DNA of 14,542 nt from Gammaproteobacteria bacterium (GTDB lineage Bacteria > Pseudomonadota > Gammaproteobacteria > UBA4575), in NCBI GenBank assembly GCA_027297825.1, contig JAPUHH010000183.1, forward strand, positions 1 through 14,542, in the 5' to 3' direction. Position numbers and translations under genes: made by a program. Each line of letters starts with the position of its first letter. The first letter of the stretch is position 1. A model generated the notes under the pieces. It did not search any database and was not told the DNA's origin. It saw only the letters and a program-made list of their open reading frames with translations. Shown here piece by piece: positions 6,259 through 14,474 of the stretch.

Positions 6259-6472
6259 GCCTATAAAGCTATATATAGTCATTAACTTTTAGTCTAGTTA
6301 GTCACTATGATAGTACGTATTCAATTTTACCAAGGGAAATTAGATTACATTTCAAGATATGAACTAATTTATTTACGGGTTACTTTGCTTTTAACAACGA
6401 TATCTTATCGCCATGCTCAGAAATTGCATAGTTGAAGCAGAGAATAAATAATCTAATCAAGTTATTTGTTAA

Positions 6473-9118
6473 ATGAGTGACATCGACCTACAAGAAACGC
6501 AAGAATGGTTGAATGCTTTACGCGCTGTTTTAAAACGCGATGGTGCACAACGTGCGCATTATATTATTGAGCAACTCATCCATAGCGCACGGGTTGCGGG
6601 TGTAAATCTACCCTTTCGCAACACAACCGCTTATGTAAATACCATACCTGTTAATGCAGAAGAGCGTCTTCCCGGTGACCCGAGAATGGAGCATCGTGTG
6701 CGTTCTTTAGAGCGCTGGAACGCATTAGCTATGGTAGTTAAGGCCAATAAAAAATTCCCGGAATTAGGCGGGCATATATCCACCTATGCATCAGCAGCTA
6801 CATTAATAAGTATTGGTTTTAATCACTTTTTTCGTCCAGCGACCAAAGACTTTGCTGGAGACTTAGTATATTTCCAAGGCCATGCCGCACCTGGCATATA
6901 TGCTCGTGCCTATCTCGAAGGTCGAATTACAGAGGAACAATTGCAGCATTATCGGCGTGAGGTAAATGGCAAAGGCCTGTCTTCATATCCGCATCCTTGG
7001 CTAATGCCAAATTTTTGGCAGTTTCCTACCGTATCCATGGGTTTAGCGCCCATCATGGGGATCTATCAAGCGCGGTTCATGGAATATCTGCAAGACCGCG
7101 ACCTCATCGAGAACGGTAATCGTAAAGTCTGGGTATTCACGGGTGATGGAGAAATGGATGAGCCCGAGTCACTAGGCGCTATTTCATTAGCGGCACGTGA
7201 AGAGCTCGATAACTTAATTTTCGTTATTAATTGCAACTTGCAACGACTGGATGGCCCGGTGCGTGGTAATGGGAAAATTATCCAAGAGTTAGAAGGTAAT
7301 TTTCGCGGCGCGGGTTGGAACGTTATCAAAGTGATTTGGGGGGGGAATTGGGATCCGTTATTAGCGCGTGATAAAGACGGAATTTTACGCAAACGTATGG
7401 ATGAAGCCTTGGACGGAGATTATCAAAACTATCGTGCCAAAGGCGGTGCTTATGTGCGTAAGCACTTTTTTGGAAAATATCCTGAGCTTAATAAACTCAT
7501 TGAACATATGACCGATGATGACATTTGGCGCCTGAACCGTGGCGGCCACGATCAACAAAAAGTCTATGCAGCTTATGCAGCAGCGGTGAAACATCAAGGT
7601 CAACCAACGGTAATCTTAGTCAAGACAGTGAAGGGCTATGGTTTAGGTAAAAGCGGTGAAAGCATGAATATTGCGCATCAATTAAAAAAACCTACAAAAG
7701 AGTCAATGATCACTTTTAGAGACCGGTATCGGATTCCAATTAAAGATGAAGAATTAGAAGATGTTCCATTTTATAAACCTTCGGAAGACAGTGCTGAGAT
7801 GCGCTATTTAAAACATTTGCGTAGCAAGCTAATAGGAGAATTGCCGAAACGTAGCCGCTCAAAAATTGATTTAAAAATACCGCCAATCGATATTTTTAAA
7901 GACCTGTTGTCTGGTAGTGATGGCCGTGAAAATTCGACCACTATGGCTTTCGTAAGAATTTTACTCGCCTTAACGCGGGATAAATCCATTGCGAGATACA
8001 TCGTACCAATTGTGCCAGATGAAGCGCGCACATTTGGTATGGAAGGGTTGTTTCGCAGCATGGGAATTTATGCACATAAAGGGCAGCTGTATGACCCTGT
8101 CGATGCCGATCAAGTGATGTATTACCGCGAAGATCAAGCTGGCCAGATATTAGAAGAAGGTATCACCGAGGCAGGCGCGATGTCTTCATGGATTGCAGCG
8201 GCAACTTCATACAGCTCAAATAAAATACCAATGATCCCGTTTTATATTTTTTATTCTATGTTTGGGTTCCAACGCACCGGAGATTTAGCTTGGGCTGCTG
8301 GCGACAGTCGTGCTCGTGGTTTTTTAATCGGTGGTACGGCTGGTCGCACGACTCTCGCGGGTGAAGGTCTGCAACATCAAGACGGGCATAGCCATGTCTT
8401 GGCATCTACAATTCCAAATTGTCGCGCCTATGACCCCACCTTTGCCTACGAACTTGCAGTCATTGTGCATCACGCACTCGATGTCATGTACGTGCAACAG
8501 TTGGATTACTATTACTACATCACGGTGATGAACGAAAACTATGCGCAACCTCCCATACCTGCAAATTGTGAAGAAGGTATTGTTAGAGGAATGTATTTAC
8601 TGCAAAAGGATAAACCAAAAAAATTACATGTTCAGTTGTTGGGGAGTGGTGCGATATTGCGTGAAGTGATCCAAGCGGCAGAATTGTTACAGCAAGACTT
8701 TGATATAACAGCTGATGTTTGGAGTGTAACTAGCTTTAATCGCTTGCGTAGAGATGGCATGGAAGTCCAGCGTTGGAATATGTTGCATCCACAAGAAAAA
8801 CAAAAAGTTTCACATGTAGAGGAATGCCTGAATGATGCGCAAGGGCCGGTGATTGCGGCGTCGGATTACATGAAGATCTATGCAGACCAAATTCGACCCT
8901 TTGTAAAATCGAGATATGTTGTGTTGGGTACAGATGGTTTTGGCCGTAGTGACACGCGTCTCCAACTACGTCGCTTCTTTGAGGTGGATGCGCGCAATAT
9001 TGTATTGGCCACAATACATGCGCTTACTGAAGAAGGCGTAGTTGATAAAGAAGTAGTACATGACGCTATGAGATTATATGACATAGATCCAGAAAAACCT
9101 GATCCAGTGCATTGTTAG
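6473..9118 (+). CDS. aceE: Pyruvate dehydrogenase E1 component (homodimeric type)
   Basis: AceE decarboxylates pyruvate with thiamine diphosphate and transfers the acetyl group to the lipoyl arm of E2. The 881 residues are collinear with the E. coli enzyme (887). The N-terminus (ETQEWLNALRAVLKRDG...AHYIIEQL) is the E2-binding region. YFQGHAAPGIYARAYLEGR and SYPHPWLMPNFWQFPTVSMG are typical blocks. The ThDP motif is GDGEMDEPES (224-233) through NCN (253-255), His402 lies in NIAHQ, and Glu562 in ILEEGITEAG corresponds to the Glu that activates the cofactor. The C-terminal VLGTDGFGRSDTR block is intact. The ATG at 6473 gives the expected N-terminus, but no good Shine-Dalgarno precedes it. The 254-base divergent region upstream carries inverted repeats (6398-6410; 6337-6343 with 6364-6370) but no PdhR-like operator that I can see. 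It heads the aceE-aceF-ald unit. Confidence 0.97.
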   Translation: MSDIDLQETQEWLNALRAVLKRDGAQRAHYIIEQLIHSARVAGVNLPFRNTTAYVNTIPVNAEERLPGDPRMEHRVRSLERWNALAMVVKANKKFPELGGHISTYASAATLISIGFNHFFRPATKDFAGDLVYFQGHAAPGIYARAYLEGRITEEQLQHYRREVNGKGLSSYPHPWLMPNFWQFPTVSMGLAPIMGIYQARFMEYLQDRDLIENGNRKVWVFTGDGEMDEPESLGAISLAAREELDNLIFVINCNLQRLDGPVRGNGKIIQELEGNFRGAGWNVIKVIWGGNWDPLLARDKDGILRKRMDEALDGDYQNYRAKGGAYVRKHFFGKYPELNKLIEHMTDDDIWRLNRGGHDQQKVYAAYAAAVKHQGQPTVILVKTVKGYGLGKSGESMNIAHQLKKPTKESMITFRDRYRIPIKDEELEDVPFYKPSEDSAEMRYLKHLRSKLIGELPKRSRSKIDLKIPPIDIFKDLLSGSDGRENSTTMAFVRILLALTRDKSIARYIVPIVPDEARTFGMEGLFRSMGIYAHKGQLYDPVDADQVMYYREDQAGQILEEGITEAGAMSSWIAAATSYSSNKIPMIPFYIFYSMFGFQRTGDLAWAAGDSRARGFLIGGTAGRTTLAGEGLQHQDGHSHVLASTIPNCRAYDPTFAYELAVIVHHALDVMYVQQLDYYYYITVMNENYAQPPIPANCEEGIVRGMYLLQKDKPKKLHVQLLGSGAILREVIQAAELLQQDFDITADVWSVTSFNRLRRDGMEVQRWNMLHPQEKQKVSHVEECLNDAQGPVIAASDYMKIYADQIRPFVKSRYVVLGTDGFGRSDTRLQLRRFFEVDARNIVLATIHALTEEGVVDKEVVHDAMRLYDIDPEKPDPVHC

Positions 9119-9126
9119 AACCAGTA

Positions 9127-10395
9127 ATGACCGAACTTAAAGAAATTTTTGTCACCGATATCGAAGAATTCGAGTCGGTTGATGTGGTGGAAATTTTAGT
9201 TGCAGTTGGTGATCGCATAGAAATCAATCAAGCAGTCATCACCTTAGAAAGCGATAAAGCCATGATGGATTTCCCCTCTTTACATGCTGGAGTGGTAAAA
9301 ATAATAAATGTGCAAGTTGGTGAAAAGGTTTGCGAAGGCGATGTTTTACTTGCATTGGAGATTGAGGATGAAGTCGCAAAAGAGAAGCAGGTTGAATCAG
9401 CATCTAACACGGCAAAAGTAAATGAAAGCGAATTGGGTTTAATCTCTAGCCCTATAGCTTTAAATTCAATTCCAACGAAAGTATCAATACAAGATGAACA
9501 TGCTTATGCAAGTCCTGCTATTTATGAATATGCACGCGATTTAGGCGTGGATTTGTCAAAGGTACAAGGTAGTGGGCGTAAGTCACGCATTCTCAAGCAA
9601 GACATACAAAGCCATGTGCGTACTAACTTGCACCAGCACCCTGGTGGGAGGCAAGTAAAAGCAGCTGCTCGATCAAAATCATTGGATTTTTCATTCTATG
9701 GTGAAACCGATTCTGTTGAATTGACCAAAATACAAAAACTCACGGCGAAGAATTTGTTAGCTGCATGGCAAGGTATTCCACATGTTACTCATTTTGATCA
9801 AGCCGATGTCACATTGCTTGAACAACACAGAAAACAATTAGCCATTGAATTAAGCTCTAAAGATATCAAACTTACTCCGCTTGCATTTGTGATAAAAGCT
9901 TTAGTGGTGACACTTAAACAATTTCCTCAGTTTAATGCCTCGCTAGATACCGAATCTGAGCAACTAATTTTAAAAAAATACTTTCATATTGGAATTGCAG
10001 TAGACACACCGCAGGGATTGTTGTTGCCGGTGCTGCGAGATGCCGATAAAAAAAACATTGCAAAAGTGGCTGCAGAATTAATGGAATTAGGCGATCTTGC
10101 TAGACAAAGAAAACTAACCCCAAAACAAATGGGGGGCGCCAGCATGACAATTTCCAGTCTAGGTAATTTAGGCGGGCAAGCCTTTACACCGATTATTAAT
10201 CCACCCGAAGTTGCGATTCTGGGACTGTCTAAAATGATTATTCAAGAAGATATTACGGCATCCGGTGTAGTGCAGAAGAAACTATTGCCGCTGTCGTTAT
10301 CCTATGATCATCGCGTAATTAATGGCGCCGATGCGGCGCGCTTTTGCACGCATTTAAAAGGTGTATTAGAGGATATTTGGAAACTTATTTTGTAA
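9127..10395 (+). CDS. aceF: Pyruvate dehydrogenase E2, dihydrolipoamide acetyltransferase, single lipoyl domain
   Basis: E2 forms the core of the complex and moves the acetyl group from E1 to CoA. From the ATG at 9127 it has 422 residues: one lipoyl domain (1 to about 79, lipoylated Lys44 in ESDKAMMDFP), a linker without the usual Ala/Pro richness (about 80-125), a peripheral-subunit-binding domain (126-164, YASPAIYEYARDLGVDL to GRKSRILKQDI), and the catalytic acyltransferase domain (about 195-422). The catalytic block is SYDHRVINGADAARF, with His395 and Asn399. E. coli AceF has three lipoyl domains, so this is a short form. A TTG at 9112 would overlap the aceE stop and add five residues; I prefer the ATG, which begins directly at the lipoyl domain. 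The gene starts 8 bases after aceE with no strong ribosome binding site, so coupled translation is likely. The E3 gene (lpd) does not follow. Confidence 0.94.
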   Translation: MTELKEIFVTDIEEFESVDVVEILVAVGDRIEINQAVITLESDKAMMDFPSLHAGVVKIINVQVGEKVCEGDVLLALEIEDEVAKEKQVESASNTAKVNESELGLISSPIALNSIPTKVSIQDEHAYASPAIYEYARDLGVDLSKVQGSGRKSRILKQDIQSHVRTNLHQHPGGRQVKAAARSKSLDFSFYGETDSVELTKIQKLTAKNLLAAWQGIPHVTHFDQADVTLLEQHRKQLAIELSSKDIKLTPLAFVIKALVVTLKQFPQFNASLDTESEQLILKKYFHIGIAVDTPQGLLLPVLRDADKKNIAKVAAELMELGDLARQRKLTPKQMGGASMTISSLGNLGGQAFTPIINPPEVAILGLSKMIIQEDITASGVVQKKLLPLSLSYDHRVINGADAARFCTHLKGVLEDIWKLIL

Positions 10396-10410
10396 ATTGT
10401 ATTAAGCATT

Positions 10411-11511
10411 ATGCGAATTGGAATTCCAAAAGAAATCAAGTCTGACGAGTATCGCGTCTCACTGTTGCCAGTAGGTGCACAGCTGTTAGTAGAAGATGGT
10501 CATGAAGTATGGGTAGAAGCTCAAGCGGGTCGTGGTAGTGGCTATCATAATGAAGATTATTTGTCTGCAGGTGCAAAAATCGTAAATTCAGCTGAGCCTA
10601 TATTTAAAGAATGTGAATTATTAATAAAGGTAAAAGAACTGCAGGTCGAAGAACTGAAAATAGTGTCTGAGTCACAAATCATATTTGGATATTTTCATTT
10701 TGCGAGTTCACAAACCTTGACTGAGGCATGCTTGCAAAAAAATGTTACAGCGCTTGCTTATGAGACCCTCACTGATAGGCATGGGCAGCTACCATTACTT
10801 AAGCCTATGAGTGAAGTGGCTGGCAAGATGTCGATTCAAGAAGGCGCGAAGTGCTTAGAAAAACCTATGATGGGGCGAGGAATTTTGCTCGGCGGTGTAG
10901 CAGGAGTAGCGCCTGCAAATGTGCTAATTTTAGGGGCTGGTGTGGTGGGTTCGAATGCTGCGCGTGTAGCAGCTGGTCTCGGTGCAAACGTCACAGTAAT
11001 GGATATCGATATTGAAAAACTTCGACATATAGACGAGGTGATGCCTGATAATGTTACAACCATTTACTCAGATCCACATGCGGTAGAACATTTTGCATTA
11101 CAGGCGGAATTAGTGATTGGTGCACTACTTATTCCGGGCGGGCGCGCACCGAGATTAATCAGTTATGATTTGCTTAAACGAATGAAGAGCGGTGCGGTGT
11201 TAGTAGATGTTTCTATCGATCAAGGCGGATGTTTTGAAACTAGCAGACCAACTACGCATCATGATCCTGTCTACGTCGTTGATGATATTGTCCACTATTG
11301 TGTAACGAATATTCCAGGTGCGGTGGGTCGTACTAGTAGCCAAGCACTCTGTAACGCAACTCTACCGTATATACGAAAGCTTAGTAATTTAGGCTTGGAT
11401 GCTTTTCTTAATGAGGGCAAAGGCTTTCGCAATACCTTGAATATCCATGCAGGAAAAATCAAGCATTTAGAAGTTGCGAATGCTTTTCCAAAGCTACCCA
11501 ATAGTTTTTAG
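10411..11511 (+). CDS. ald: Alanine dehydrogenase
   Basis: The enzyme interconverts L-alanine and pyruvate plus ammonia with NAD(H) in the cytoplasm. The 366 residues fit the family (about 370). The signature N-terminus MRIGIPKEIKSDEYRV is followed by Lys75 in LIKVKE, His96 in GYFHFAS, the Rossmann motif GAGVVGSNAA (175-184) and Asp270 in VDVSIDQGG. The last three key residues fall at the same numbers as in characterised alanine dehydrogenases, so substrate and catalytic sites appear intact. The start is ATG, 15 bases after the aceF stop, with no strong Shine-Dalgarno; the spacing suggests co-transcription with aceEF. In that place, where lpd is often found, the enzyme would supply pyruvate from alanine directly to the dehydrogenase complex, or drain pyruvate to alanine. 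It is convergent, 7 bases apart, with the SRPBCC-like gene on the other strand. Confidence 0.94.
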   Translation: MRIGIPKEIKSDEYRVSLLPVGAQLLVEDGHEVWVEAQAGRGSGYHNEDYLSAGAKIVNSAEPIFKECELLIKVKELQVEELKIVSESQIIFGYFHFASSQTLTEACLQKNVTALAYETLTDRHGQLPLLKPMSEVAGKMSIQEGAKCLEKPMMGRGILLGGVAGVAPANVLILGAGVVGSNAARVAAGLGANVTVMDIDIEKLRHIDEVMPDNVTTIYSDPHAVEHFALQAELVIGALLIPGGRAPRLISYDLLKRMKSGAVLVDVSIDQGGCFETSRPTTHHDPVYVVDDIVHYCVTNIPGAVGRTSSQALCNATLPYIRKLSNLGLDAFLNEGKGFRNTLNIHAGKIKHLEVANAFPKLPNSF

Positions 11512-11518
11512 ATAAAGC

Positions 11519-12130
11519 TTATTTATATTCAACAAAGTAAATAATTACGCCTAAGCTAATAAGTGTAATCTCTATAATGCTAATCCATAACAACATATAG
11601 GTAATTCTTCGAGCGGCCGGTTTCATCGGTTGCCAAATGCGTTGCATGTAAAGACGCCAAGGGATAAACCAAGACCAGCGTTGCCAATAAACGAGATAAT
11701 CTTGAATTTCTTCAGCCCATTTAGTCAAACTTTTATCTACTTCATGTAATCGAGATAAGTGCTCATCCGCTTCCATGGCTTTGTACTTTTCAGTAATCGT
11801 AAGTTTAGAGCCTTCAGGTGTTGCTTCTACAGCAAATATTGTTTTGGATTTTAAACCTAGGGCATAGTGAATTTCTAATCCATTTGAGGTTGTTAGTATT
11901 TGCAAGTCAGTTTCAATGTTGAATGCATGTATTTGACTATGGTTTACGGCATGAAAGCGGTAGCGCCGAGCATCAATTTTTTCCCATTTTTTAAATACTA
12001 AGTAGGGATTTATACGTAATAACCGCTCTACATCTTGGCAAAATACCAATAATGAGTCTTTATCTAATGGAGTCTTAAATGCTGCCCAAGCCTTGTCTTC
12101 ATTTTCAAGCAGATTTTTGCCATTAGGCAT
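11519..12130 (-). CDS. SRPBCC-like protein with C-terminal membrane anchor
   Basis: I do not recognise a named family with certainty. The 203-residue protein begins with a helix-plus-sheet pattern reminiscent of the SRPBCC/START-like ligand-binding fold: AWAAFKTPLDKDSLLVFCQD, then LLRINPYLVFKKWEKID and alternating strands to about 115. A charged helix follows (116-145) and then an aromatic segment YWQRWSWFIPWRLYMQRIW (148-166). A single hydrophobic stretch at about 177-200 (ITYMLLWISIIEITL and onward) ends in a short charged tail, so it is probably tail-anchored in the inner membrane with most of the protein in the cytoplasm. Its start overlaps the end of the UspA-like gene by 8 bases, indicating coupled translation. 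It is the last gene of the transporter operon, and it may bind a small hydrophobic ligand or signal for that system; this is only inference. Confidence 0.65.
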   Translation of the reverse strand: MPNGKNLLENEDKAWAAFKTPLDKDSLLVFCQDVERLLRINPYLVFKKWEKIDARRYRFHAVNHSQIHAFNIETDLQILTTSNGLEIHYALGLKSKTIFAVEATPEGSKLTITEKYKAMEADEHLSRLHEVDKSLTKWAEEIQDYLVYWQRWSWFIPWRLYMQRIWQPMKPAARRITYMLLWISIIEITLISLGVIIYFVEYK

Positions 12131-12593
12131 TAGGATGGGGTACTGCTAATAGAGGTATTGTTAGCTGGCGAGCGGTGAACTTAGTTGTCATGCGCGAACG
12201 TAAGCCAGCTGTTCCTTTGGGTCGTGGCGAACCCATTACGATTAAATCAAACTCAGATAGGCCACAAGTATTAACTAGACACTTATCTGGATTGCCAAAA
12301 ACAATTTTATGAGTGCTACATATACCTAATTTCTCCAGTCGGGAATGTACTCGGTCAATGTGTTGGTCCACTTCTTGCCCAAGTTCTGTTTCAAGATAAT
12401 TTTCAAACTGTATGCGCGTTACGCTATTGTTTAGCCAATCATCGCCTAGCATGTCTTTCCAAAATTCGGGCACAACTAATAAATGTGTGATATGCGCATT
12501 ACTTGCGCACATTTCAAATACTTTTTGTTCGGCAGCTTGCGCACCTATTGTTCCATGACTCGCCAGTAAAATATTTTGTGTAGCCTTAACCAT
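12123..12593 (-). CDS. Universal stress protein (UspA-like) family protein
   Basis: The 156-residue protein has the UspA-like alpha/beta plan: strand NILLASHGTIGAQAAE at the N-terminus, a middle helical region, a second half with HKIVFGNPDKCL, and FDLIVMGSPRPKGTAG (115-130) near the C-terminus, ending LLAVPHPN. The GSPRPKG region resembles the nucleotide loop of Usp proteins (G-2x-G-9x-G-S/T), but the spacing is degenerate, so ATP binding is doubtful. The start ATG has no Shine-Dalgarno; the octamer CCACTAGA directly abuts it. It lies 24 bases after the 42-codon membrane gene and overlaps the next gene by 8 bases. Usp domains often accompany ion transporters as regulators, so a role in sensing or gating the upstream YeiH-like transporter is plausible. 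Confidence 0.75.
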   Translation of the reverse strand: MVKATQNILLASHGTIGAQAAEQKVFEMCASNAHITHLLVVPEFWKDMLGDDWLNNSVTRIQFENYLETELGQEVDQHIDRVHSRLEKLGICSTHKIVFGNPDKCLVNTCGLSEFDLIVMGSPRPKGTAGLRSRMTTKFTARQLTIPLLAVPHPNA

Positions 12594-12617
12594 CTAGTGG
12601 AATAAATTAAATAAATT

Positions 12618-12746
12618 CTAATAGGTAATATATACAAAAAAGGCGATTACTAAAGCTAAAATAAGTGCGATAAAGTCTTCTATTCGATCGCTGCTGAAAA
12701 TAGACAAGGCCGATCCACGTTCAAATATTTTTCCATTATCTTTCAT
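12618..12746 (-). CDS. Small single-pass membrane protein, 42 residues
   Basis: This short gene is read from ATG at 12744-12746 to TAG at 12618-12620. It is strongly supported by AGGAG at 12754-12758, 7 bases upstream, overlapping the stop codon of the transporter gene. The 42-residue product starts MKDNGKIFERGSAL, then SIFSSDRIED, then one hydrophobic helix FIALILALVIAFFVYI (about 25-40) ending at ITY. Charged residues lie on the N-terminal side. It sits between a large multi-pass transporter and a UspA-like protein in one operon, so an accessory subunit or regulator of the transporter is likely. I know no named family for it. The coding claim rests on the ribosome binding site, the clean hydrophobic helix and the position. 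Confidence 0.72.
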   Translation of the reverse strand: MKDNGKIFERGSALSIFSSDRIEDFIALILALVIAFFVYITY

Positions 12747-12756
12747 GACAGAGCTC

Positions 12757-14337
12757 CTAAATAGTTTCTGATATCAATAATATAACTACGATCAGAGAAA
12801 ATCCTGCTTTGATTAAGCCGACTATGCCACCAATTATAGCGGGTTGACCGCCAGCTTGGCGCATTGCAGATACCGTGATTTGCATACCGAGTCCAACTAA
12901 GCCAAAGGCAAATAACCAAGTGATCCAACTGCGGAATACTTTTATTTTTTTAGCGGTATGTCTTACTGCTTTATGTGTTTTCTTTAGGATGTCATTGGCT
13001 GGCTTGGAAAGCACCTTAGCATTCACTAATCCGCGTAAGGTGTCATCATCATCGATGCTAGCGACTTTGCCATGCTCTAATAATTTTTGAAAGGCTTGCT
13101 TGCGATCTTGTCGTTGTACTTTAATAAGCTCACTTTTTAATAACGAAATTTCATCTAATGTGAGTAAATCTTCTTTATTAAAACCTGTTGCAGTAGTATT
13201 GCCAAAGTATTTTCCCTTGTAGTGGTTCGCAGGTGAAAATATTCCAGTAGTAGATAATCCGAATAACAAAATAAATCCTAATACAAAAATCGGGAATTTT
13301 TCAAATATTACTTTCCCAGCATTAACCTGTGTAGAACTATTGCCTTCACGTTTGACATACCAAACCGCAAGCCATAATACGATGATAGGAAGTATGAGCA
13401 CGCGAGTAATATTAAATATTTCGGCAACTTTGAGTGTTTCAATACCATCTGGTTGATAAGCAAGTGCTGCGCCGGCTACTTGAGCAGAATTTAAAATTCC
13501 CGTTCCTGCCCATGCACCAAACTGCAGATGAGAAAGGTTTAACAAATGTCCGACAATAGGGAACACAAACATACAGGCAACTCCCCATAGCAAGATAGTG
13601 CCTATGGTGTATGCAATCTCAACAGATTTCGCTTGCACTACTGGGGCAGCGGCTACGGTTGCAGAGACCCCACAAACCCCCATACCTGCAGAGAGCACGC
13701 CACCCATGGAATTTGGAATTCTCATTCGTCTACCCAGCCATAGTACTAATCCAACTGAACCCAGAACAAAAACCCCAATCATGATGATGGACAAGCCGCC
13801 AAGGTTTTTTAGTTCTGCAGCACTGTAGAGAGTGCCTAAGAGTATAACGCCCGTCTTTAAACCTAAGCGCGAAAGTCGAACACCATTTTGCGCCCAGTTT
13901 GGGACCTTAAAAAAATTTACTATGATGATGCCCACTAGAATTCCCAGTACTACATAGTTCAGTCCTAGTATGTCGTGTAGATATTTGCCTGTAGCACCAA
14001 TTTTACCCATGGACTTGCTGATTACTGCTATTTCAGGTGCTAGAAACCAACGAACCAGCATAGTAATTAATAAAATGAACATGCCACCTGCGAGGGTTGA
14101 CAGGTAATAGTCGCAGGAGCCTTCTTTTTGTTTGCCGAACCACTGCCATGCTCCAAATACAATCGAAAAGATTCCAAAGTACAATGGTAGCGACGTAATC
14201 TCAGCTAAGTACTTGTATTCAGTGCCACCAAGGTGTTCTATATAAGGAGAAAGGATGTTAGTTGTAGCTAAATACCAAATTGCCAGCAGAATTAGGCCAA
14301 TGATCAATAGCGCGGATGATTTTTTGGTGTATACCAT
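12757..14337 (-). CDS. YeiH/UPF0324-family transporter, putative sulfate exporter, long form
   Basis: The 526-residue multi-pass inner-membrane protein matches the YeiH/UPF0324 family, annotated as putative sulfate exporters. Core family blocks are NGVRLSRLGLKTGVILLGTL (151-170), GGVLSAGMGVCGVSATVAAAP (212-232), GAWAGTGILNSAQVAGAAL (274-292) and the terminal GLGMQITVSAMRQAGGQP. It is far longer than E. coli YeiH (about 350). It has an extra N-terminal membrane part of about 100 residues (helices near 9-25, 50-66 and 83-100) and a hydrophilic insert of about 100 residues (about 366-468) before the last helices, rich in charge and including ASIDDDDTLRGL. AAGGGG lies 6 bases before the start ATG. 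It heads an operon with a 42-residue membrane protein, a UspA-like protein and an SRPBCC-like protein. The true substrate is unproven; sulfate or sulfite is the family guess. Confidence 0.85.
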   Translation of the reverse strand: MVYTKKSSALLIIGLILLAIWYLATTNILSPYIEHLGGTEYKYLAEITSLPLYFGIFSIVFGAWQWFGKQKEGSCDYYLSTLAGGMFILLITMLVRWFLAPEIAVISKSMGKIGATGKYLHDILGLNYVVLGILVGIIIVNFFKVPNWAQNGVRLSRLGLKTGVILLGTLYSAAELKNLGGLSIIMIGVFVLGSVGLVLWLGRRMRIPNSMGGVLSAGMGVCGVSATVAAAPVVQAKSVEIAYTIGTILLWGVACMFVFPIVGHLLNLSHLQFGAWAGTGILNSAQVAGAALAYQPDGIETLKVAEIFNITRVLILPIIVLWLAVWYVKREGNSSTQVNAGKVIFEKFPIFVLGFILLFGLSTTGIFSPANHYKGKYFGNTTATGFNKEDLLTLDEISLLKSELIKVQRQDRKQAFQKLLEHGKVASIDDDDTLRGLVNAKVLSKPANDILKKTHKAVRHTAKKIKVFRSWITWLFAFGLVGLGMQITVSAMRQAGGQPAIIGGIVGLIKAGFSLIVVILLISETI

Positions 14338-14474
14338 CGAACACCCCTTCGGATTGCTTTATTGGTAGCAGAAATATGATATCAGCTAATTTTTTTAAAA
14401 GGTTATCGGCATTGAATAATAATAACAAGTAAATACACTTCTAGGTTCGGAACTTTAATGGCATCTATCAAAAT

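Noticed and set aside
6276..6303. Three TAGTC repeats upstream of aceE
   Set aside because: Five-base motif with irregular spacing (14 and 9 bases) in AT-rich DNA; not distinguishable from chance.
6337..6410. Inverted repeats upstream of aceE (AAATTAG/CTAATTT and CGATA/TATCG), considered as a PdhR operator
   Set aside because: Neither resembles the PdhR consensus (TGGT-N3-ACCA); short AT-rich repeats of this kind are common.
7066..7392. 108-codon - strand frame inside aceE
   Set aside because: Overlaps the ThDP-binding region of an intact, well-conserved gene; shadow frame.
9112..9126. TTG start for aceF giving five extra residues
   Set aside because: It overlaps the aceE stop and adds residues not expected before the lipoyl domain; the ATG at 9127 is the better start.
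12743..12928. 61-codon - strand frame overlapping the 3' end of the transporter gene
   Set aside because: Shadow of the transporter in another frame; the 42-codon gene at 12618-12746 has the real ribosome binding site.
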